From assembly GCA_003342815.1 (NCBI GenBank), contig PTEX01000195.1, positions 132,200 to 196,199 on the forward strand: a stretch of 64,000 nt of DNA, in the 5' to 3' direction. The position numbers and the translations under genes are program-made. Below, one piece after another: positions 52,101 through 60,800 of the stretch. The notes beneath the pieces are model-generated. The model made no database searches. It was not told the origin of the DNA and saw nothing but the letters and a program-made list of their open reading frames with translations. Within the stretch, counting starts at the first letter, position 1, and each line of letters opens with the position of its first letter. This DNA is from Eudromia elegans (taxonomy: Eukaryota > Chordata > Aves > Tinamiformes > Tinamidae).

Positions 52101-54833
52101 ACCCCACTGTGGAATCAAATCTGATGTCTTCTTGGCAAGCAGAGCTCCTCTGTGTTCGCCGAACATGGTTAGTTATGTACTCTGTTTTTTAAGTCCAACT
52201 GGAGTCTAAAGCTACATTTTATTTTAGCTATCTTCTACATATGTGTTTTCCACGCTATGTATCCATAAACAGAGATGTGCACATGCATATATAGTCTGAA
52301 TAATTGTGTAGAATTCCATCTCTCCTCCTGGGACATAAAAGAGCCAAGTGGTATTAAATTTATGGTTAGTTTGTTGTAGTTTTCATGTAATTTTCTTGAT
52401 GCACTGCAGATTTTTTAACAGGCTGTCACTTCCTCTCCTGTTTAATATTAAGGTACTTGCACAGTCTCAGCCATACCTTGAACAGCCTGCATTTCTGTCT
52501 AATGTAATTAGCCCCAGGGTAACAAGTTTTTGTTTTGTTTTCCTAGCTAATGCATCATTTTCTCCTTCTCCTCTACTTGAGGGTCTCTCCTCCAACTCTG
52601 TGCAGAAAAAGAATACATAATGGGCTAGCATAAAAAAAGGAGACATTCTCTTAGATGATCTTTGTGAATTAATACATAAAAATGGTATCAATCGCCATGT
52701 TTCTCTCTCTTGGACAATTAAAGAGAAAGCAGAAAGTGTAGGTGAGATGACAGACACAGCAGGGCCACTGATTTGGGAGAGGATCACTGGCTGCCTCCTC
52801 TTGCGGATGGTGCAGAGGCTCTGGAGAGCTCAGGCAAGGACACATTGAGCAGCGGAGCNCGCTTGGAGTTGACAGTCTTGTAGTCAGCGTGGTACTGATC
52901 ATTCACTGATGGCCGAGTTGCACCAGGGCTGTGTGCTTCATGTTTATCACACTTGTGACTCTCCAGTGAGGGTGACAGAGCCCTGGAACAGGTTGCTCAG
53001 AGAGGTGCTGGACTCTCCTTCTCTGGAGATCTTCAAAACCCACTTGGACACCACCCTGTGCCACATGTTCTAAGAGACCCTGTGTGTTCAGGGTGTTGGA
53101 CTAGATGACCTCTAGAGGTCCCTTCCAACCTTAAGCATTCTATGATTCTATGATAATGACTCTCAGCCTGGCATGATACCAGCATTCACCTGGTGGGGGG
53201 GTATGAGAGAGTACGGCAGGCCTGGTATTATGGTTGTGGAGTTCATTTTCTCCTGTTTATAGATATACATTATGTCTAATTTTTATATTTAATTGCAAGA
53301 AAAGGTGCTGATGTACATGATGGGACATATTACTATATAATCTTCTCAAGTGACAGCATGACACAGTGACAGCTGCTTAGCACCGAGAGGATCTGGCTGG
53401 TGTTCTGGGCAGTCTCCCCACATAGGCTTACAGAAGAGACTGGGGGACAAAACCCTGCTCTGAGATTCCCCCTGATCTCATTGGTTCATATCTGTCCATT
53501 TGTGGAATACCCAAGATCATGTAACTTCATAAAATATCATGACCTATGCCAGGTCTAGGCAAGGCTAAGTTACTGAGAGAGGTGGGTGCACCACTGTGCT
53601 CGCTGTATCATATCCTTTTCCTCAGGCCCCAAGATTAAAAGGGGAAAGTCAGAGCTGGATGGATCCTAAAGTGGAACAAGCAAAGCTGATCCCTCCTCTG
53701 CATCGTCTCCCTTGCTGGAATAGGACCTTTGGTGTTCTTGGCCTGTGCAAGGGGTAGTACAAGCTCTTGGTCTGATAAGTAACTTTAGGTGACAGGGACT
53801 GGCTCCAACAGATGGGAGCGTGAGGTAATTTTTTAGACAACTTAACTGTAGGGGAAAAAAAAAAAAGGTGTTTACAGTGTCAAGAATGTGTTGGCTGCCT
53901 GAAGCTACTTAAGACACATCTGTTTCATGTACTGAGTGTCACTGCTCTACTAATGATATCTTTGTAAATTAAATATTTTTATAATAATATTAGAAAGGTT
54001 CTAAAGCCAAGGGAGGAAAAAAGAAATCTTTTTTTTTTTTTTTTAAAAAAAGTGTTGTTATTCAAAGGGCATCTTTCTTCATGCAGTGCAGCAACCTTGT
54101 CAAAGAGAACTGTTAACTGTGACATTTTAACTGTGACATTTTAACTGTGACAATTTTTACCATATTTTGTTTCAGATAAAATGATCTCCATAAATTCATC
54201 AAGATGAGTTTTCTGTAGATAAAGCAAATCATCTTCCACACAGATTTGCAGAATAGAGCCCATCTAGTGCTAACATCCCTGTTCCATCACTATATTCATA
54301 GGCTGAACTTACTAGTGCACACAGAGAACAACATACTGACAGGTCAGTTACATGGTACTAGAAAAAATTCTGTTTCAAGCAGATGCAAAGAGGTCCACAG
54401 AGCTTCCTGTTTGCAGAACAAAATTCCTGATAACTCTGTACACCTAAGCAGCCTTCTTTTTAGACTATAAAGTTGAGAACTTGGGTAAATGAGTAGACGC
54501 TACTCATACTAAAGCACATCTTATCCATTGTTTTTTCTGCTGGGATAAAGAGATATGAGAAGGAAAATATACACAGATGCAAGTTTGCAAGTTGAGACTG
54601 AAGGAGACAAATGATTCATTTGAAGAGAAGATCAATGGAAGAGAAAAAAAAAAAAGGCAAAAAGCCTTCAAGTACTCACACATGGGTTTGAGCTGTCCAA
54701 TGAGTTCCTCTTTTGTCCATTTCGCCCACTCTTTCTTGTCTGTGTTTATTGAGCACAAGATCGGGCCGCACGGTTTTCCACAGTCCTCGATGGCTGGTAC
54801 ATTCAGGTAATGCACCAACACGATGTCTGGGTT
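7041..54833 (-). CDS. CAMTA1: CAMTA1, calmodulin-binding transcription activator 1 (gene span in window, 17 exons, 5' partial)
   Basis: The product is a nuclear transcription factor. The joined exons give 1502 residues in either splice form, which with about 171 missing N-terminal residues matches the usual length near 1673. Domains in order, numbered from the first residue in the window: end of the CG-1 DNA-binding domain (1-98), Ser/Thr/Gln-rich activation region (98-717), IPT/TIG fold (718-805), short coiled coil and Gly-rich linker (806-851), ankyrin repeats (about 888-1000), Ser/Pro-rich linker, IQ and IQ-like calmodulin-binding motifs (about 1357-1481), and alternative 21-residue tails. 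All splice sites are GT-AG and every phase agrees. The first CG-1 exons (about 171 codons) are beyond the right edge. Exon order is normal and no exon carries a disabling change. Confidence 0.97.
10382..10431. repeat. 22-bp perfect palindrome between 18-bp direct repeats
   Basis: GCAGTTTAACACACTCAA occurs at 10382-10399 and again at 10414-10431. The bases 10398-10419 between and overlapping them form a perfect palindrome centred on CATG. The direct repeats have a 32-bp period. It is intronic and belongs to no recognised element. Confidence 0.85.
14066..14258 (-). mobile_element. Old CR1 LINE 3' fragment
   Basis: On the minus strand the sequence contains GATTGTGGGATCTCCTCCTG, then GGTGGCCCTGCTCAAGCAGG, then GGTGAACTAGATCATCCCCA. 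These follow the order of the avian CR1 3' region (TTGTGGGGTCTCCTCC; GACCCTGCTTGAGCAGG; GGTTGGACTAGATGATCTCC). It has diverged clearly from the consensus as I recall it and has no intact tail repeat, so it is an old 5'-truncated copy. Edges are approximate. Confidence 0.7.
16304..16334 (-). CDS. CAMTA1: CAMTA1 31-nt cassette exon (alternative C-terminus)
   Basis: Flanked by an AAG acceptor (16337-16335) and a strong GTGAGT donor (16303-16298), it reads C + CCT CTG GTG GAC CAT AGG ... AGG, giving SPLVDHRLYKR once joined. That sequence and the following SERIEKGQGT match the canonical human CAMTA1 C-terminus as I recall it. Its length is not a multiple of three, so inclusion shifts the reading frame of the last exon. 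Confidence 0.92.
16335..19904 (-). other. CAMTA1: CAMTA1 intron upstream of the cassette exon
   Basis: The intron is 3.6 kb long. I see no genes or clear repeats in it. Short open frames around 16755-17132 and 18528-18798 resemble no known family. Confidence 0.7.
19905..19979 (-). CDS. CAMTA1: CAMTA1 exon: end of the IQ region
   Basis: It encodes SSLLTKKQDQAARKIMRFLR then RCRH, a basic amphipathic stretch with IQ-like character that ends the calmodulin-binding region. The acceptor follows a long pyrimidine run and ends TTTAG. The donor is CAG|GTATTA, weaker than most in this gene. It ends two bases into a codon (AG), which becomes Ser (AGC) with the cassette exon or Arg (AGA) without it. Confidence 0.95.
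20166..20359 (-). CDS. CAMTA1: CAMTA1 exon: IQ motifs
   Basis: The 194-nt exon begins YALYKKMTQAAILIQSKFRS. It carries two IQ motifs (AAILIQSKFRSYYEQKKF and AAMLIQQYYRSYKEYGKRR) plus the start of a third (AAAIVQQKLR). IQ motifs bind calmodulin, often in its calcium-free state. The donor is GTAAGC and the acceptor TTATAG. Confidence 0.96.
20360..23861 (-). other. CAMTA1: CAMTA1 intron between IQ exons
   Basis: The intron is 3.5 kb of AT-rich sequence with A-rich tracts (for example 20980-20995 and 22935-22995). No gene or mobile element is recognised. Confidence 0.7.
23862..23933 (-). CDS. CAMTA1: CAMTA1 exon: IQ motif
   Basis: The 72-nt in-frame exon encodes GCPLREQQEVAAAVIQRCYR then KYKQ. 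It includes one IQ motif (AAAVIQRCYRKYKQ). The boundaries are GCACAG| and CAG|GTAAAT. Both flanking phases are 0, so it could be skipped without a frameshift. Confidence 0.95.
24360..24606 (-). CDS. CAMTA1: CAMTA1 exon: linker and first IQ-like motif
   Basis: It encodes NLYSEPLTPSSNTSLSPAGS, then FEKPSLPSTADWSEFLSAST and SEKVENEFAQLTLSDHEQRE, ending with AAKLVQTVFRKYK. The Ser/Pro-rich first half is a linker. The last part is the first IQ-like segment. The donor GTAAGT is strong and the acceptor is TTTCAG. Confidence 0.96.
25635..25822 (-). CDS. CAMTA1: CAMTA1 exon: conserved helical linker
   Basis: It encodes VNMMTLAEHIIEATPDRIKR, then MSWLASYLADVDHLPSAAQM. TLAEHIIEATPDRIK and MSWLASYLAD are strongly conserved in vertebrate CAMTA1. 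The donor (GAG|GTTAGC) is weak compared with the other introns of the gene. The acceptor is ATTCCAG. Confidence 0.96.
25823..27104 (-). other. CAMTA1: CAMTA1 intron (1.3 kb)
   Basis: No gene is seen. Open frames on + at 25796-26200 and 26695-27012 lack recognisable domains and look like chance. Confidence 0.7.
27105..27628 (-). CDS. CAMTA1: CAMTA1 exon: Ser/Pro-rich linker after ankyrin repeats
   Basis: The 524-nt exon encodes LRRPRSEPSSYYSSETQKDY, then PAPKKHKLSPEYFQARQEKL, and ends with HMDDLQ. It is a disordered-looking linker with a basic patch (KKHK) that could help nuclear import. The second half (IPEVTGYRDAGSQEGIKWNP, KDIYIGVSAVQVAGTQKG) seems less conserved against human, as I recall it. 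The acceptor is GTTTTCAG and the donor CAG|GTAAAC. Confidence 0.96.
28040..28355 (-). CDS. CAMTA1: CAMTA1 exon: ankyrin repeats
   Basis: It encodes MWACALGHMDAAVVLYKWDR, RAISIPDSLGRLPLAIARSR and GHVKLAECLEQLQRDEQAQL, the core of ankyrin repeats 2 and 3, then a linker ending KGVTVISSTNT. Ankyrin repeats mediate protein contacts. The first ATG here is internal and not a start. The acceptor is TTTTAG and the donor GTAAAA. Confidence 0.97.
28356..29163 (-). other. CAMTA1: CAMTA1 intron (0.8 kb)
   Basis: This is ordinary intron sequence; nothing else is seen. Confidence 0.75.
29164..29242 (-). CDS. CAMTA1: CAMTA1 exon: between ankyrin repeats 1 and 2
   Basis: The 79-nt exon encodes TKHADSIDLELEVDPLNVDH then FSCTPL. 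FSCTPL starts ankyrin repeat 2, which continues as MWACALGH in the next exon. The acceptor is TTTGCAG and the donor CTG|GTAAGC. Confidence 0.96.
29582..29778 (-). CDS. CAMTA1: CAMTA1 exon: ankyrin repeat 1
   Basis: It encodes CVSGTGTLGSCFESRIVVVC, EKMMSRACWAKSKHLIHSKT and FRGMTLLHLAAAQGYATLIQ, then TLIKW. TLLHLAAAQGYATLIQTL is a classic ankyrin repeat. The acceptor is TGTTGCAG and the donor GTAAGA. Confidence 0.97.
30025..30164 (-). CDS. CAMTA1: CAMTA1 exon: coiled coil and Gly-rich linker
   Basis: It encodes NQFRMSILERLEQMERRMAE then MTGSQQHKQ and a Gly/Ser/Asn-rich run. The first half has heptad-like hydrophobic spacing. The ATG within FRMSIL has A at -3 and is the first possible start for any transcript initiating in the upstream intron. 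The acceptor is ACCTAG and the donor CAG|GTATGA. Confidence 0.95.
36410..37090. promoter_or_regulatory. Intragenic CpG island, candidate internal promoter
   Basis: This stretch is very GC- and CpG-rich, far from its AT-rich surroundings. It holds GC boxes (36769-36780), an E-box CACGTG (36835-36840), a CRE-like TGACATCA (36871-36878), an inverted CCAAT (36888-36892, forward on the minus strand) and an RFX X-box-like sequence (CGCCATGGCAACGG, about 36922-36935). The order of the CCAAT and GC boxes suits minus-strand transcription with a start near or below 36780, although the reverse is not excluded. A strong donor CAG|GTAAAG (exon end 36144) lies downstream on the minus strand. A 68-N gap sits in the middle. 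Confidence 0.6.
36557..36624. other. Assembly gap (68 N)
   Basis: The run of N lies at the most GC-rich part of the intragenic CpG island, a usual site of sequencing dropout. Open frames drawn across it are meaningless. Confidence 0.99.
39098..39232 (-). CDS. CAMTA1: CAMTA1 exon: second half of the IPT/TIG domain
   Basis: It encodes HDTGLVTLQVAFNNQIISNS then VVFEYKARALPTLPSSQHDW and LSLD. The VTLQVAFNNQ...SVVFEYK strands close the immunoglobulin-like TIG fold found in NF-kB-like factors and in CAMTAs. The acceptor is ATTTCAG and the donor GTAAGA. Phases agree with both neighbours. Confidence 0.97.
40174..40300 (-). CDS. CAMTA1: CAMTA1 exon: first half of the IPT/TIG domain
   Basis: It encodes GGVKVLITGPWQEASNNYSC, then LFDQISVPASLIQPGVLRCY and CP. 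The GGVKVLITGPW start and the VPASLIQPGVLRCYCP strand are typical of the CAMTA TIG domain. The acceptor is CCTTGTAG and the donor GTAAGG. Confidence 0.97.
40301..42625 (-). other. CAMTA1: CAMTA1 intron between the activation-region exon and the IPT exon
   Basis: The intron is 2.3 kb. A minus-strand open frame of 150 codons (40561-41013) runs through it but has no recognisable domain and contains an N. I treat it as chance. Confidence 0.7.
42626..44481 (-). CDS. CAMTA1: CAMTA1 large exon: transactivation region
   Basis: The 1856-nt exon encodes 618 codons, beginning AGSSVHHKCNSAKHRIISPK and ending FMVTDYSPEWSYPE. It is rich in Ser, Thr, Gln and Asn and is largely disordered-looking. Near the end is the conserved hydrophobic/acidic stretch FDISFSNQFSDLINDFISVE, a likely activation motif. 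Two SUMO-consensus sites are visible: IKTE (43676-43690) and VKTE (43328-43342). One N at 42803 leaves a codon AGN, probably Ser by comparison with human CCSPQQG. The acceptor is AACAG| after a T-run and the donor GAG|GTAAGT. The Met and 5' codons of the longer open frame upstream of 44481 are intron. Confidence 0.97.
44482..46846 (-). other. CAMTA1: CAMTA1 intron (2.4 kb)
   Basis: No gene or repeat is recognised. Confidence 0.7.
46847..46987 (-). CDS. CAMTA1: CAMTA1 exon: end of the CG-1 domain
   Basis: It encodes HGIKWTCSNGNSSSGFSVEQ, LVQQILDSHQTKPQPRTHNC and LCTGTL. The FSVEQLVQQILDSHQ helix closes the CG-1 DNA-binding domain. The acceptor is TTCACAG and the donor GTGAGT. It joins in phase to AGSSVHHKC in the next exon, giving CLCTGTLGAGSS. 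Confidence 0.97.
52968..53155 (+). mobile_element. CR1 LINE, 5'-truncated 3' end
   Basis: The stretch contains CCTGGAACAGGTTGCTCAGA, GGAGATCTTCAAAACCCACT, GGTGTTGGACTAGATGACCT and GGTCCCTTCCAACC. It ends with two ATTCTATG-type octamers (53137-53152). This is the classic avian CR1 3' end with its 8-bp terminal repeat. Only the last about 190 bp are present. CR1 is the dominant LINE of birds and supports an avian source. Confidence 0.93.
54113..54154. repeat. Three-copy tandem repeat, 14-bp unit
   Basis: TTAACTGTGACATT is repeated at 54113-54126 and 54127-54140, with a near-copy at 54141-54154. It lies in a CAMTA1 intron about 530 bp from exon 54680-54833. Confidence 0.85.
54680..54833 (-). 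CDS. CAMTA1: CAMTA1 exon: middle of the CG-1 DNA-binding domain (first exon in window)
   Basis: It encodes NPDIVLVHYLNVPAIEDCGK, PCGPILCSINTDKKEWAKWT and KEELIGQLKPM. DIVLVHYLNVP is a hallmark of CG-1 domains, the sequence-specific DNA-binding module shared with plant CAMTAs. The acceptor is CCCTGCAG and the donor CATGT|GTGAGT. The preceding exons (ending ...RRCYWLLQ in human) are not in the window. Confidence 0.97.
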
Positions 54834-57800
54834 CTGCAGGGAGAACAGAGGACAAACATTAGGCAGCGGGACCTCGCCCCCACCCAGTGTTGCCTGGATT
54901 TATTTTCCTTTTATAATTATCAAAATTAGGATAGAAAGAGTGATGAATAGATCCCATTACACTCCAGATTTCTCTGGGATCAGAACTATTCTTTTAAAGA
55001 GGTGGAAAAGACAACAGGACAGATTTTGCAAACAGCTTCCTCCTCCTTGAGTGCCTGGCATTTGCGGTCTCCTCATCCTCTTTGTTTGCTCAGTGGGAAT
55101 AATTTTCAACCCATGCAAGGACAACACGTGCAAGACTCCTGAAAATGCCAGTCACAACGAACACCAGATAATTTGCTCTGGCCCAAGGGTTATGTGATCT
55201 GCTTGATCAAGTGCTTCCACATTAGTTCTGGTCCACGTTAGACTACCTTGAATATATGACAATGCCCCCAAGAACATCAAAACCAGTCACACTTTCAGTA
55301 CGTTTGCAGAAGAGGAGAGAGAGGAGCCAAAGAAGGTAACAGTACAACAGAGCTCACCCAAGCACAGGCTCTTTCCAGGCTGCCCTACAATTTTTTGTCT
55401 CTTGAAGATCTCGCTGCTGTATGATAAAAGCAGCGACCTGCAGAAGCTTCTGAGTGGAACAGTGTCATCTGCAGAACTTGTGCAAAAAACGTTTAGAATA
55501 ATTGCAATTATTCCTGCAGGTTTGTCTAGTGCTCTGGTCTCTTTCCCACTTCACCCNCCTCTGAAGAGAGTCAAGAAAAAGAAAAGAAAAAGCAACTTTG
55601 CTTTGATGCACTGCAGCCCTTTCCCCTGACACCAGCCTTTCAAGTTGGAAGCTAAGTAGGACATTGCCACCATGTGAGTAAATGAATCATCTTAATAACA
55701 GTCACAGAAAAAATCAACCAGTTTCCCAACAGCATCCCAGAGAGATTGTACAATAGATAATAACATGATTGAGAACTTGATTTCTTTCCCTTAAGTCATT
55801 TACTCCCCAATTCACAAACTGTAATGATTGCTTTGGAATTATTTATAAAAATAAATAGGATAATGTTGTAATTAAAACTCTAATGTTTCATTAATGCTGT
55901 TAGAGCCCCGCTCTGAGCGGAACACAAGGCATCACTTGAAGAGTCTCACAGAAGAGCCACTGCTGCCAGCGACAGCACCAGATTCACGCTCATTGGAAAG
56001 CATGTGGAAGGCAAGTGTGCTCAGGTAACCTGCAGCAGCAGCTCTGTCGACGCTGCCCACGGAAAAACTGCACCGTTTTTAGGTCGAAGCAGCTCTGGGA
56101 GGCTCATAAAACACAAGCCCCAGCAGCTGGGAGATCCCTTCCAAACCCAGCAGGACAGCACACACTCTGCTCTGTGCCCCACCAAATGAGAACAGAAAAG
56201 GTTTGTTTGGGTAGGCTTTGGCAACCGATCCCCAGAGTGACTACGTTCAAGCACAGCACACTCTGAAGCCATGTCCAGCGTGCTAATGAATCGCCACACA
56301 ACTCCCTGCTGATTTCAGGATTTACAGTTATTTTGAATACATTGGAACTTAAATCACAAATCATGGGACAGTAAGTTTACACACTTTCCAGGGAAGTTTT
56401 ACAGGTTTTCCTAGGCATTTGCTCATTACTGAGATTTGTTCTGTCTGATAAACATGAAGGTTATATGTATGTCACTGGGTCTCGGATGCATTGCCGTGGT
56501 GGTTGGGTAAGCAGCCACTGCAGCCAAGTGACAGATTACTTGAAATCTGCCTAAGGCTGGAGTATAAAGGCACTAGATGGGCATACATGCCATGCTATTA
56601 GGGGATCTTTTCTGGCTATGGCATGGATTAAAAAGTAATCACTATCTTGTAGCTATGGAGCTGATTCTAGAGTGCACCTCAGCAAAGCCAATCTGATTTC
56701 CACACGTTGGAGCCAAAGCTGCTGCCGCCCTCTCCCTGCAATGGGACAACTGCTTGCTTACCAAAGCATTAGGCACCCAGACGCCCCTTAGTACTTTCTC
56801 CTTGAGCTCTGGGAGAATTTGCTCCAGCATTTCTGGTGTTGTAAACGGGGCAGACAGAAGACAGTGCAAGAAGTGGTTAAAAACATTTAAAAAAAAATTA
56901 GTTTTGATAAAGAAAAATGCAGCTACAACATCTGCTTGACTATTGTTTGTAGCTTCATCAGCACTAAGTGGTCAATAAATCAGACTGGCATGGTGTTATG
57001 CTTCTTCCATAGTTTAAGCATTAATCTAATTCCAGGTCTCATGAAAAATGAAAAACTATGTGATAGCAAAAATGTGCACACTATCCAGAAGGCAGTAATA
57101 GCATGTAATGGTGCTGCAGACCTCCCAGCATAACTGCTGGGGGAGAGATGCACCCTCCCTTGCTACTCACTTGTTACTTGGGCTAACCAGGTACACCAGC
57201 TGGTGCTGGTGCCACTAGTCCATCTCAGGACCTTGTTCCTTTTAGCACAATGGCAAGGCTGAGTTTCTCTAGCTCCCAGGCTCTCACTGAGCAGGGCGGG
57301 CAGATACAGCAGGGAAAGCATGTCCTGCAAAGGCTGTGGAAAGCCAGCGCAGAGAAAAGACAGCCACCAACAGCACATCAAGCAGGCAGGGCCAAGAAGG
57401 AAATCTTCCATTTCAACAGCTGCCCTCTGTCTGCTTCGTGCTGCACAAAATCAGTACGGAAGCCCTGTGCAAGGCAAAATCTCCCCGGTCAAGCAGAGAA
57501 TAACCCCAAGATCTCTCCATTCTCTTCCCCCATACTGCCTCCCTTCAGCCAAACCCACTTTCTCTTCGTTTGGTTCTTTGGGATTTTATTTTTTTTCTTT
57601 TTCTCTCAAGGGAAAACCAAAGGCAGTGTCTGGGCAGCTCTGGTGCAGCATTAGCTAGAATCCCATGTACTGACCAACTGGCCAAAAAGTTCCAAAATAA
57701 TTATTTTTCTTATTCAGTTTTTCACTCCCAAACCGTCTGAAGGTTCTGTGTGCACTTCGGTTGCTCCCAGTGTTCCCTGAAACCTGCACGCTTCTGGCAT

Positions 57801-60800
57801 TTGCCCCCTGTACCTCTCCTGCCCATGTTCTCCCAACAACACATGGGAGGCAAATTCCACTCTGAGGGAGTGCTCCTCTCAACGGCAGGCCTTCCAAGAG
57901 CATCCTCAGCTGAGATGCTGATTTGTCCTCAATGCACAGGCAGCCACGTCCTGAATACAAACATCAGTACCCTGCTCTCTAACGTCTTGTCCTTGATGGC
58001 TGCAGAAGCACCTCCTGTGGCTGCATCTCCAGCAGTGGCTAATGGCACAGGATCAATCATGACAAGCTCAGGAGAAGGCAGTCGGGAAGACGATAAAACC
58101 TTCTTATCTCCCTTAAAACTTTCGTATTTCTGGCCAGATACAAGTAGAGCTTGCTTAGCCCAGCACTAGAGCACGGAGCTGACCCAGGGCAATCGCCCTA
58201 TGGAGAGATCCTTTTCCACTCACAGGCTGCAGGAACTTCACACTGACAACATTAAAATCTGTGTCTGCTCTCACCTCAAAATCATCTTCATCTAATTATG
58301 CACAAACATACCACAAGGAAACATGAATAAATTCTAAGCTGTGACAGAGCATTTGAAACTTCCCAAGGGAAACATGGAGTGGTCAGAGCTAGACAGTATC
58401 ATTCCACATTAGAAATGGAGTTGCCGAGGTCTCTGCTGGTGCTCTGGATGCAGCAGTACATTGGTGCACAGCTAATTTGATTTGAATTGCCCCTAGACAA
58501 CCCCTGAAACAATCAGAGTCCAGTCCAGGGAAAAGTCAGGACATGCCTAAATAAGCCTTTTTTAGCTTTGGTATGGGAGTCTGGCAGCAATCCAGCAGAG
58601 GTTAAGCACAGCACATAGATTAGCCTGGGCATTAGAAGGTCACATTTAAATAGCACAGGCAGCAAAGCAGGAGAGCTGTAATAAAGAACAAAGACCAAGT
58701 ACTTACTACTACATCATCAGATGTGATATATTTGAAGGTGCTATATATGCAAAGAGCTGTCTGTGAATACTCCTGGGGATTGCGTTTCTTTACTTAATAT
58801 ATGCTTTGAAAGACAGAAAAAAAGCAGTACTGTAATTCCTGCTCTCCAAAGTTGCAAGAGGAAATTGATTTCCAAGTTGTTTATAATCTTTCATTGAAAT
58901 GTCTCTTATGCTAGTAGAAAAGAACAGTAGAAGATGTTACTNCATGACCACAAGTTCAAAACAAAGCAAAACAAAAAAAAAGCATTTCTGTTCCTCACAC
59001 AGAAGCTCTTAGTTGGGCAAATGGAAATTTCTTATCATGTGTCAGGGCTCCCAGCTGGAAGCTCTAGCTGACACAGGCTGCTGACAGGGACAAGATAATT
59101 CTGCCATGAGCTGGAGTTGCATTTGTTCATCTAGAAACACCCAGCTGAGCTGGGCTGCTGACGCAGCCCTCATGTATCTTGGCACTGGGGCTGGGAGTAG
59201 CAGGGAAATCCAGGGTCCTGTTTGCTGCTTTAGCGTCCTATTCAAAACAAGAGGAACATTTCCTGGGAATCTGTGCGAGGAGCTGAGTCTGTCAAGTATG
59301 ACTGGAGTCTGCAGGAGGACTTTACTGCCACTGTCTCTCCAGTTTTGCTGCACCTCCATCATACGTCATCAGATAAGTGGGGAGAATGAGAGAGATGCTA
59401 CAAGCCAACATACAGATGTAGGTGAAAGCAGAATGATTTAGAGTTTAGTTTTCTAAATTCTATTTAAATTCTAAATCTAGGTAAATTCTGCAGGAACGCC
59501 TTACTAGAAATTCTTACAGACTTATGTTTTAGCAGAGACAGCATGGGCTTTTGAAAGGAGGGATGATCAGCTGAGTATTTTAAGATGTTGAACAATGACA
59601 CAAATGTTTCAAAAATCTTCTTGTAATTAATGGAATACTCTATAGCAGTTTAAAATGCAAATCTTAACAAAATCTAAGTCAATCAAAAGGGAAGGGAGGA
59701 GATAATGTAAACAACTTTCAAGGAAAAATGGCTGCACTTCTATTGAAGTCCTGAAAATGGGTCTGATTTTACACCAGCATTTAGGAAAGGATGCTGCCTA
59801 ACCTAATTTAATAGCTTAAGACACAGGAACGTATTTTAATTATCTCATTCTCACAACGGGAAGGCAAACTGGTTCCTTAGGAGGTAAACACTGAAAGCGA
59901 CCAGTTCTCATGCAAATTACCAAGCTCAACCTGAGCCCCAGATAGCAAGATATAGGGCAAACTGGCGCTCAGCCTCCCATATTTCTCCCATGGGAACAGC
60001 AGAGCAAAGGCGGAAACAGGGGTTCCAGGTGACCGAGGAGGATAGAAGTGTGACCTTGATGCCTGCCCAGAGATATAGGAGAGAAATGCTATTTAATGTT
60101 CCACATACATCTATGGAGCATGGTAAACCAATCAGTCCTTTTTATTTCTATTGTTTGCTCTTGCTCTGAGGGCTTTGTCATTTGCAGTTTCTTTAAATTT
60201 GTTACTCCTGATATAAGTGACTGGTAGTACAATTTCCAGAGGAAGAACATCAGTAACGCTCAGAACGCTCTCATAATGTTGGCTTTGGTGGTTCTGCAAC
60301 ACCTTTGTTCCTGTGGTATAACCCTTATGTCACCTCTGTGCAGCAGACAGGCAATTCATCGAAGGTTTTTTTATGATAATAAGGCCAAGAACAGTCCCCA
60401 GCATCAGGGAATCCAAACTCCTCTTTCTGTGGTACAACTTTTTCTTTCATTTGAGAGTCCAACTTTGTCTTGGCACTGAAAGTTATGGTTCATAAGGATG
60501 TACAATTCCAAATCGCAGACGCACAGGAAGCCAAGCAACACTTGCTCCAGATTAAGGAGATCACCAGAGGCTGATAAGGACACACCTAGTGATATGCCAA
60601 ACTGGAAAATGAAACACACTGGCTCTCTCCTTTCTCAGCGAGCGGCACTCCTAGATTTACACTGCAACTGAAGACTTCAGCTTGATATGCCCTGAAACTG
60701 GGAAGCCCATGCAACACTTCNGGCTCAGAAGACTGAATTGCAAGACCAACACGCACAGTATCCGAGTTTCTTTTGAATTGCTAGAGAAAACTAATTATTA

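Larger units (their letters stand above)
46988..54679 (-). other. CAMTA1: CAMTA1 intron (7.7 kb)
   Basis: It holds a CR1 copy (52968-53155), a three-copy 14-bp tandem repeat (54113-54154) and T-runs (51167-51185, 54030-54045). A 119-codon minus-strand open frame (50413-50772) is discussed in the findings. No gene is recognised. Confidence 0.7.
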